Shown here: piece after piece, positions 58,746-64,000 of the stretch
Position numbering within the stretch: position 1 is the stretch's first letter
Layout of the letters: each line of letters begins with the position of its first letter
Assembly: GCF_022095675.1 (NCBI RefSeq)
Contig: NZ_JAHYSG010000003.1
Location: 186,001 to 250,000, forward strand
Reading direction: 5' to 3'
Source: Dactylosporangium sp. AC04546
GTDB taxonomy: Bacteria; Actinomycetota; Actinomycetes; Mycobacteriales; Micromonosporaceae
DNA length: 64,000 nucleotides
Position numbers and translations under genes: made by a program
The notes under the pieces: generated by a model
Database searches by the model: none
What the model saw: the letters and a program-made list of their open reading frames with translations, nothing else
What the model was told of the DNA's origin: nothing

Positions 58746-59831
58746 TCAGATCCGCGGCGGGGCGCCCGTGCTGCGTCGCACGATGAGCTCCGGCTGGATC
58801 TGCGAGCGCAACGGTCGGCCGTCGTCGCCGCCGATGCGTCGCAGCAGCACCTGCACACAGCGCCGGCCGATCTCCTGGAAGTTCGGTCGGATCGTGGTCA
58901 GCGGCGGCACCAGGTACGCCGCCTCCGGGATGTCGTCGAACCCGACGACGCTGACGTCCTGCGGCACCCGACGGCCCCGTTCGGACAACGCGCGCAGCAG
59001 GCCAAGGGCCATCTGGTCGTTGGCGGCAAGCACCGCCGTGACGTCGTCCCGGTCGGCCAGGTCACGGCCCAGCTCGTAGCCGGCACGGGCTTCCCAATCC
59101 CCGACCAGCACCGCGGGCACCGGCACCCCGGCGTCGACGAGCGCCGACCGCCAGCCTGACACGCGGCCGTCAGCGGCGATCGAGTCGGTCGGCCCCGCGA
59201 TGTGCCAGACGGTTCGGTGACCCAGCTGCAACAGGTACTCGGTGGCCTGCCGGGCACCGGCGGCCTCGTCGACGGTGACCACGGCGACGTGCGGGTCAAA
59301 ACTGTCGTCCAACGCCACCATCGGCACGTTCGCCGACACGTTCAGCAGAGCCCGGGCCATGTCCCTGTGCGGTGCGATCGTGATCATCCCGTCGACGGCC
59401 TGACCGGTGAGCAGGTCCACCGCGTCACGCAGTGACCGCTGGTCCAGTGACCGCAGCGGTGCCACGCAGATCGCGTACCCCGCCTCCTGGGTGGCCTGCC
59501 CGATGCTCTGCAGCACGCTCGCTGGCCCGTAGCGGACCGCGTCGAACGTGATCACGCCGATCGTACGGGTACGTCCGGTCCGCAGTGCCCGGGCGCTGGA
59601 GTTGAGCTGGTAGCCCAGCTCCCGCACCGCGGCCAGCACCCGTTCGCGGGTCTCCCGCTTGACGTGCGGGTGGTCGTTGAGCACTCTGGACACCGTCTGC
59701 GCCGACACCCCCGCGGCCGCGGCGACATCCGACATCACCAGCGGCCGGGTCTGGTTCGGCACGCCACCCGCGGTCTTCTCACCCTCGGTCATCGAGTCGT
59801 CGGTGGTGTGTGCAGCGCCGACCTCGGTCAT
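58746..59831 (-). CDS. LacI-family transcriptional regulator
   Basis: The 361-residue repressor has the LacI helix-turn-helix and hinge: MSDVAAAAGVSAQTVSRVLNDHPHVKRETRERVLAAVRELGYQLNSSARALRTGRT (residues about 33-90). A type-1 periplasmic-fold ligand domain follows (IGVITFDAVRYGPASVLQS, VDGMITIAPHRD, VVTVDEAAGARQATEYLLQLGH, VVGFDDIPEAAYLVPPLTTI). Start ATG 59831 is chosen because GGAGGTGG is its ribosome-binding site; the GTG at 59840 lies inside that site. An operator (59884) sits in its own promoter, so it is autoregulated. It should release DNA when a galactoside or its product binds. Confidence 0.92.
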   Translation of the reverse strand: MTEVGAAHTTDDSMTEGEKTAGGVPNQTRPLVMSDVAAAAGVSAQTVSRVLNDHPHVKRETRERVLAAVRELGYQLNSSARALRTGRTRTIGVITFDAVRYGPASVLQSIGQATQEAGYAICVAPLRSLDQRSLRDAVDLLTGQAVDGMITIAPHRDMARALLNVSANVPMVALDDSFDPHVAVVTVDEAAGARQATEYLLQLGHRTVWHIAGPTDSIAADGRVSGWRSALVDAGVPVPAVLVGDWEARAGYELGRDLADRDDVTAVLAANDQMALGLLRALSERGRRVPQDVSVVGFDDIPEAAYLVPPLTTIRPNFQEIGRRCVQVLLRRIGGDDGRPLRSQIQPELIVRRSTGAPPRI

Positions 59832-59883
59832 CGCGGCCACCTCCAGGTCATTGCACGACTGTCACATGCGGTTGGCCAGAATA

Positions 59884-59895
59884 GTTATCGATAAC
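59884..59895. promoter_or_regulatory. LacI-type operator GTTATCGATAAC before the lacI-type gene
   Basis: Perfect 12-bp palindrome 53 bases upstream of the repressor start. Confidence 0.75.
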
Positions 59896-60099
59896 AGAGC
59901 CACTGTCAAGCGCCCGTGACGCAACGGAAACCTGACCGGTACAGGGCTTTGAGCTGCCCGCATGCGGCATCGAACACACCGAGAGCAGGTCAGCCGGGTG
60001 ATCGCATCGGCGTCACCGACTAGCTTCGGCCGTACCCGCCAGTCGCGACCCGTACTCGGATCCCGTTGGCACGCGTCACATGACCGTGGATCCGAGTTT

Positions 60100-60111
60100 G
60101 CTATCGATAAC
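60100..60111. promoter_or_regulatory. LacI-type operator GCTATCGATAAC before the reductase gene
   Basis: Differs from the other two sites in one base. It lies 73 bases upstream of the aldo/keto reductase start. Confidence 0.65.
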
Positions 60112-60183
60112 ATCCTGGGGTTGACTGGATCACCGTCGACGGCAGCCGCGTCGATGTCGATGTGTGTGGAGGGTGGTTGCCTG

Positions 60184-61206
60184 ATGCCTGACAACGGTTC
60201 CGACCGTGTTCGCTTGGCGGACGGTTCGGTTCGCGTCAGTCGGTTGGGGTTGGGCTGCGCGCCGCTGGCGAACATGTACGAGGTGCTGTCCGACGAGGCG
60301 GCGTCCGCCACGGTGGACGCGGCGTGGGCAGGAGGCGTGCGCTACTTCGACACCGCCCCGCACTACGGCCTCGGGGTGTCCGAGCGGCGGCTGGGCGCGG
60401 CGCTGGCGGGCCGGCCGCGCGCCGACTACGCCATCAGCACCAAGGTGGGCCGGTTGCTGGTCGCGGACCCCGACGGCGCCGGCCGCAGCGACGACGGGTT
60501 CCTGGTGCCAGCCGACCATCGGCGGGTATGGGATTTCAGCGCCGACGGGGTGCGGCGCAGCCTGGAGGGCAGCCTGCACCGGCTCGGTGTCGACCGGGTG
60601 GACCTGGTCCTGCTGCACGATCCGGAGTTCCATGAGCAGGCGGCCATCGATGAGGGCTATCCGGCGTTGCAGGACCTGCGCGAGCAAGGGGTGATCGGGG
60701 CAATCGGCGCTGGCTCAACCCAATGGGAGGTACTGCACCGGTTCGTCACCCGCACGGACCTGGACGCGGTCATGGTCGCCGGGCGCTACACGCTGCTCGA
60801 GCAGCCGGCCCTCGACGCGTTGCTGCCTGCGTGCAGCACGCGTGGCGTCGCGGTGCTCAACGCCGGTGTCTACAACAGCGGCCTGCTCGCCCGAGACGCG
60901 CCCGACCCGTCCTCCCGCTACGACTACCGGCCGGCACCGGCACACCTGCTGGCCCGGGCGCAGGCGATCGCCGCAGTCTGCGCTCGGCACCAGACCACCC
61001 TGCCAGCCGCCGCGCTGGCGTTTGCCGCCGCACACCCAGCGGTGGCATGCCTCGTGGTCGGTGCCGCGACACCCGGCCAGGCGGCCCGCAACGCCGCGCT
61101 CGTCGCCGCGCCCCCGGCCCCGGCCGAGCTGTGGGCCGACCTGGTCGCCGCGGGACTGCTCCGGCCCGACGCGCCCGTTCCAGCCGACGGTTGTCCCGAC
61201 GGGTGA
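60184..61206 (+). CDS. Aldo/keto reductase, D-threo-aldose 1-dehydrogenase type
   Basis: The 340-residue protein has the tetrad Asp56 (RYFDTAPHYG), Tyr61, Lys87 (ISTKVGRLL) and His145 (VLLHDPEF). Other group hallmarks are VWDFSADGVRRSLEGSLHRLGVDRVDL and AGVYNSGLLARDAPD. It should oxidise an aldose such as L-fucose, D-arabinose or L-galactose to the lactone with NAD(P)+. The ATG at 60184 follows GGAGGG. It is divergent from the lacI-type gene and has its own copy of the operator, so it is the third LacI-regulated unit. A hairpin overlaps its stop. Confidence 0.88.
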   Translation: MPDNGSDRVRLADGSVRVSRLGLGCAPLANMYEVLSDEAASATVDAAWAGGVRYFDTAPHYGLGVSERRLGAALAGRPRADYAISTKVGRLLVADPDGAGRSDDGFLVPADHRRVWDFSADGVRRSLEGSLHRLGVDRVDLVLLHDPEFHEQAAIDEGYPALQDLREQGVIGAIGAGSTQWEVLHRFVTRTDLDAVMVAGRYTLLEQPALDALLPACSTRGVAVLNAGVYNSGLLARDAPDPSSRYDYRPAPAHLLARAQAIAAVCARHQTTLPAAALAFAAAHPAVACLVVGAATPGQAARNAALVAAPPAPAELWADLVAAGLLRPDAPVPADGCPDG

Positions 61207-61248
61207 GCCCGCACCGCCCGAGCGCGGACGGTAGGGCGCACGGCTCAC
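61203..61248 (+). terminator. Stem-loop overlapping the reductase stop codon
   Basis: GTGAGCC and GGCTCAC pair, with an inner CGCCC/GGGCG pairing. The outer stem begins at the stop codon. A terminator is likely, though bulges weaken the prediction. Confidence 0.4.
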
Positions 61249-61376
61249 TCGGAGCCGCTGATGACGAAGCTTTCCTTCCGCCGGGCGGGGGTCACCAACG
61301 GCGGATCACCCTCGCTGCGCCAGGTCATCGTGACATCCGGCGGATCCGCCCGGTTCCGCAACCGCCGACGTATCGA

Positions 61377-61700
61377 TCATCGACGTAGCCGTTCGCAGGC
61401 GAGCAGTGCCTGGGTCAGCAGCCGGTGAACGGCGGTCAGATCGCCAAGGTCGAGTACTCGCGGAAGGGAAACTAGCCGGTGGCGAAGCTCTGCCACCGCC
61501 TCGGCCGGCTTGGCCGCCCGGGTCACGCCGCCACGGATGCGCTGCACCACGCCGGCTTTGGCCAGATGCGCCAGATCGCGGTGGACCGTCGAAGCGGAAG
61601 CACCGGTGACAGCTTTGACCTCGGCGATCGTGGCGTACTCCCGCTGAGCCACGAGCTCGAGGATCGCCTGTCGGCGCTGGGCGGCGAACTCGTGGATCAT
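61377..61700 (-). CDS. Short DeoR-like regulator, copy 2
   Basis: The 107-residue protein is nearly the same as the one at 52343: AAQRRQAILELVAQREYATIAEVKAVTGASASTVHRDLAHLAKAGVVQRIRGGVTR, then ELRHRLVSLPRVLDLGDLTAVHRLLTQALLACERL. DNA similarity continues a short way past the stop. It is joined to a truncated alcohol dehydrogenase through the same TATGATCCACGA junction. As in the other copy, the effector domain is missing. Confidence 0.65.
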   Translation of the reverse strand: MIHEFAAQRRQAILELVAQREYATIAEVKAVTGASASTVHRDLAHLAKAGVVQRIRGGVTRAAKPAEAVAELRHRLVSLPRVLDLGDLTAVHRLLTQALLACERLRR

Positions 61701-61843
61701 AGGCCGTGCGCGATGTGCAGGTCCGTGCCGCAGATGCCGACGCAGGCGACGTCGATGCGGACCGCGCCCGGGCCGGGCGGCACGGGCTCGGTGTCGGCAA
61801 CGGCGAAGGTGCGGTTGCCGAGATAGTGGGCGCTGCGGGGCAA
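61697..61843 (-). pseudogene. N-terminal fragment of a zinc alcohol dehydrogenase
   Basis: The 48 codons begin at TTG behind a GAGGAG site and read PRSAHYLGNRTFAVADTE, then VPPGPGAVRIDVACVGICGTDLHIAHG. This matches residues 3-47 of the dehydrogenase at 37701 including the catalytic Cys region. It ends abruptly in a TGA that overlaps the start of the DeoR-like gene. The rest of the enzyme is absent. Confidence 0.75.
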
Positions 61844-61863
61844 GGTGTCTCCTCGGTAGGGGG

Positions 61864-62136
61864 TCAGGAGTTCTCCGGCCGGCCGCTGGGCCAGGACTGG
61901 CCCAGGACCGGTTGGAGCCCGGCGAGCAGGTCGGCTCGATCGGCTCCTCGGCCCGTCGCACGTTGCCGGCCATGTTCACCGGGTCGGCCATACCGACGAA
62001 GGTGGTGGCGAACTGCGCCGGCTCGGCCGCGGAGCGCACAGCGACCTGTGCGATGTCGACGCCCCGGGCGGCGCACACCCCGGTCGCGGCGGTACGCACG
62101 GCCGCCGGCGCCGGGTGCCAATTCGGCGCGGCCAGC
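61864..62136 (-). pseudogene. C-terminal relic of a D-threo-aldose dehydrogenase
   Basis: On the minus strand NWHPAPAAVRTAATGVCAARGVDIAQVAVRSAAEP, AQFATTFVGMADPVNMAGNVRRAEEPIE match the last third of the reductase at 39060. A frameshift near 61940 leads to DLLAGLQPVLGQSWPSGRPEN and a stop at 61864. The gene order (reductase before alcohol dehydrogenase on the minus strand) parallels the intact fucose operon. The 5' side is cut by an IS3 relic. Confidence 0.75.
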
Positions 62137-62350
62137 CGGCTACGCCATCGCCGAGCACATGCGCGCAGAACTCGTCATCGACGCCCGGACCGCCGCCAAC
62201 GCACCCGCGGCAGCCCGACCGGGGCGATCCGGCACACCGACCACCGCGCGCACTACACCTCCCAGGCCTTCGCCACCGTCTGCCGCACCCGCCGGCGTCC
62301 GCCAGTCGATGAGCCCGATCGGCAGCTGCCGACACCGCCGCCGCCGGGTC
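62137..62350 (+). mobile_element. IS3-family transposase (OrfB) relic
   Basis: Plus-strand codons read GYAIAEHMRAELVIDA, then in a second frame GAIRHTDHRAHYTSQAFATVCR, then back to AGVRQSMSPIGSC. These are the rve-type integrase blocks of IS3 OrfB, including the Asp of HTDHGxHYTS. At least two frameshifts and the loss of both ends make it inactive. It interrupts the older operon between the LLM gene and the reductase relic. Confidence 0.75.
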
Positions 62351-62351
62351 G

Positions 62352-63266
62352 TCAAGCCCCCTCCTCGGGACTGTCGAGGGCGGCGAGCACCGCGCGGACC
62401 TGGCCCAGCCGGTCGTCGCCGAGGGGGCGCAGCACGACGGTCTGCGCGCCGGCGTCCCACAGTGTGCGGACCTGCTTGGCCGCCTTGGCGGCGGGTCCGG
62501 CGACAACAAACACGTCGGCCGGGTCGACGCCGAGCCACGCGGCCTGCGCGGCGACGATCCGGTCGGTCGCGGCGTGTACACGAGCAGCATCGTCATCGAC
62601 GCAGAGATAGGTGAAGACAGTCAGTTCGTGCCGGGCGGGCGCGCCGGGCGCGGCCCGGCCTTTGTCGATGTGCGCGAGCGCGGCGGCGACCTCGCGCGGT
62701 CCGTGGCCCTCGGCGACGATGGTGCCGTCCGCGACGCGGCCGGAGAGCTCGAGTGAGCGGGGGCGTACGACACCGGCGAGGATGGCGGGCGGTTCGGCGG
62801 GCGGGTGCCACAGTTGCACGTCACGCAGGTGTACTGCGCGACCATCGAGCGTGACGGGTCCGCCGCGCAGGAGCGACCGCACAGCGCGGATGGTCTCTTC
62901 AAGGAGCGCGAGCTTCTGCGGGGTGGCGGCGCCGACCTGCGCCATCCATTCGGATACGCCGTGTCCGATGCCGGTGACGAAACGGCCGGGGTACAGCCGA
63001 GCGAGCGTCGCCGCCTCCATGGCGAGCAGGGCTGGGTTGCGCAGCGGCGCCGGCACGATCCCGATCCCCACCCGCAGCCGTTGGATGCTCGCCAGCACGG
63101 CGGCCGCCGAGGCGATCGCGCCACCCCAGCCCAGATCCTCGACCAGCCAGAAATCCTCAACCCGCAACGCGTCGAGGGCCTGCGCGAAACCAACAAGCTC
63201 CTCCGGCTCCCGGTCACAGTCGAACATGACGCCGATGCGGAACTCAGAACCAGGTACTGAGGACAT
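62352..63266 (-). CDS. LLM-class flavin-dependent oxidoreductase (probably F420)
   Basis: The 304-residue luciferase-like monooxygenase-family protein includes FRIGVMFDCDREPEELVGFAQALDALRVEDFWLVEDLGWGG, VGIGIVPAPLRNPALLAMEAATLARLYPGRFVTGIGHGVSEWMAQVG, HLRDVQLW, ILAGVVRPRSLELSGRVADGTIVAEG. Many actinobacterial members use F420; the substrate is unknown. The ATG at 63266 has AAAGGTGG upstream, but the ATG at 63368, which overlaps the stop of the GH42 gene by 4 bases (ATGA), is also open. A shrunken copy of part of this gene lies at 49484. It appears intact and is co-directional with the GH42 gene. Confidence 0.82.
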   Translation of the reverse strand: MSSVPGSEFRIGVMFDCDREPEELVGFAQALDALRVEDFWLVEDLGWGGAIASAAAVLASIQRLRVGIGIVPAPLRNPALLAMEAATLARLYPGRFVTGIGHGVSEWMAQVGAATPQKLALLEETIRAVRSLLRGGPVTLDGRAVHLRDVQLWHPPAEPPAILAGVVRPRSLELSGRVADGTIVAEGHGPREVAAALAHIDKGRAAPGAPARHELTVFTYLCVDDDAARVHAATDRIVAAQAAWLGVDPADVFVVAGPAAKAAKQVRTLWDAGAQTVVLRPLGDDRLGQVRAVLAALDSPEEGA

Positions 63267-63364
63267 AAGGCCACCTTTGCTGAGAAATGAGCGTTCCCCG
63301 CGACGATCACCGCCTTCCAGCCGCACATCCGATCCCGTGGCCCGCGACGGCACATGCGGCGCGG

Positions 63365-64000
63365 TCATACCTGCCTCCGGCGCAGCACGGAGACCGCGTG
63401 CGGACCGAGCACACCGGGGGCGGCGGTGTCGCCAGCCTGCTGCATGTACAGGATGGTGCCCTCGACGCCGGACAGCTCCCGCGGCTCGCCAGTGCGGTTG
63501 ACGAGGAACCAGTACTCGGCGTCGGCGGACTGCCGGACGGCGAGCTCGACCTGTCCGCGTAGCGTGTCGGGCAACTCGCTGTGCACGCCGGCGGTGTCGA
63601 GGACGTCGGTCAGCACAGGCCGCAGTCCCGCCGGTCCGAGCCGGGTCGACACATAGGTCGCCGATCCGGTACCGACACTGCGGCGGGTGATCGCGGCGCG
63701 GCCGGCCAGGTCACCGGACTTGTACCAGGCGAGTACCTCGACGTCCGCATCGATGATGCCGATGCGGTCGGTCCACAGGATGCCGGTCGTACCGTTGTCG
63801 AGTTCAACGCACTGGTCGTCGAGCAGCGGGGCGAACTCCTCGATCCGGATGCCCAGCAGGTCCCGCAGTGCGCCGGGATAGCCGCCGAGCCAGACGTGGT
63901 CGTGCTCGTCGACGATGCCGGAGAAGTAGGTCGTGACGAGATGGCCGCCGTTGGCGACATAGGCGCGCAGCCGATCGGCGAGCGCGGCGGGCACGACGTG
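63365..64000 (-). CDS. GH42 beta-galactosidase, C-terminal part (runs off the window edge)
   Basis: The open frame reaches the window edge. The visible 210 or so residues cover the trimerisation domain end (ANGGHLVTTYFSGIVDEHDHVWLGGYPGALRDLLGIRIEEF) and the C-terminal beta domain (ITRRSVGTGSATYVSTRLGPAGL, EYWFLVNRTGEPRELSG). This is a different GH42 from the one at 56240 (longer linker, other sequence). Whether the catalytic barrel is intact cannot be seen. A piece of a close relative lies at 52687. Confidence 0.85.
   Translation of the reverse strand, partial: HVVPAALADRLRAYVANGGHLVTTYFSGIVDEHDHVWLGGYPGALRDLLGIRIEEFAPLLDDQCVELDNGTTGILWTDRIGIIDADVEVLAWYKSGDLAGRAAITRRSVGTGSATYVSTRLGPAGLRPVLTDVLDTAGVHSELPDTLRGQVELAVRQSADAEYWFLVNRTGEPRELSGVEGTILYMQQAGDTAAPGVLGPHAVSVLRRRQV

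Overview
The window is high-GC DNA with GTG starts, 4-bp coupled operons, TAT/lipoprotein exports and type VII secretion substrates. This points to an actinomycete, most likely a soil or plant-associated filamentous one such as Micromonosporaceae (inference from gene content). No rRNA, tRNA or CRISPR array was seen.

0.2-7.9 kb: an exported flavodoxin-like lipoprotein, an aldo/keto reductase, an NmrA-type relic, a two-domain YbaB-like protein facing a small type VII (WXG100/EspC-like) substrate cassette, an LPG-synthase-type membrane protein, and a hydrolase gene ruined next to an IS630 relic.

7.9-19.1 kb: two MacB/FtsX-type ABC systems. The first keeps its permease, but its ATPase is frameshifted, internally deleted and fused to an ISAs1 transposase tail. 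The second is intact, divergent from a NarL-type two-component system across a 24-bp inverted repeat, and is followed by a CPBP protease. DUF418 and IS relics lie between them.

19.1-27.2 kb: broken genes and an IS701 relic, a secreted amidohydrolase, a small TAT protein, a second two-component system, a membrane/ferredoxin-reductase fusion, then group II intron and RepSA-type replication-initiator relics.

27.2-35.0 kb: a complete urea ABC importer (urtABCDE), an NCS1 permease and two tandem TetR regulators.

36.9-52.1 kb: an L-fucose utilisation island. Two secreted GH29 fucosidases release fucose, a ribose-type ABC importer takes it up, and a reductase, lactonase, L-fuconate dehydratase and SDR dehydrogenase form the oxidative route. 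A FadR-type GntR regulator sits in the middle, and a palindrome family with core CATCWKATG recurs nine times near the promoters.

52.3-61.2 kb: a LacI-controlled beta-galactoside module (mutarotase-like protein, GH42 enzyme, three-gene ABC importer, divergent aldo/keto reductase) with three GTTATCGATAAC-type operators.

61.3-64.0 kb: a mosaic of truncated genes (aldo/keto reductase, alcohol dehydrogenase, IS3, GH42 tail) around an intact LLM oxidoreductase. It includes a second copy of a short DeoR-like gene; each copy follows a truncated gene through the same TATGATCCACGA junction.
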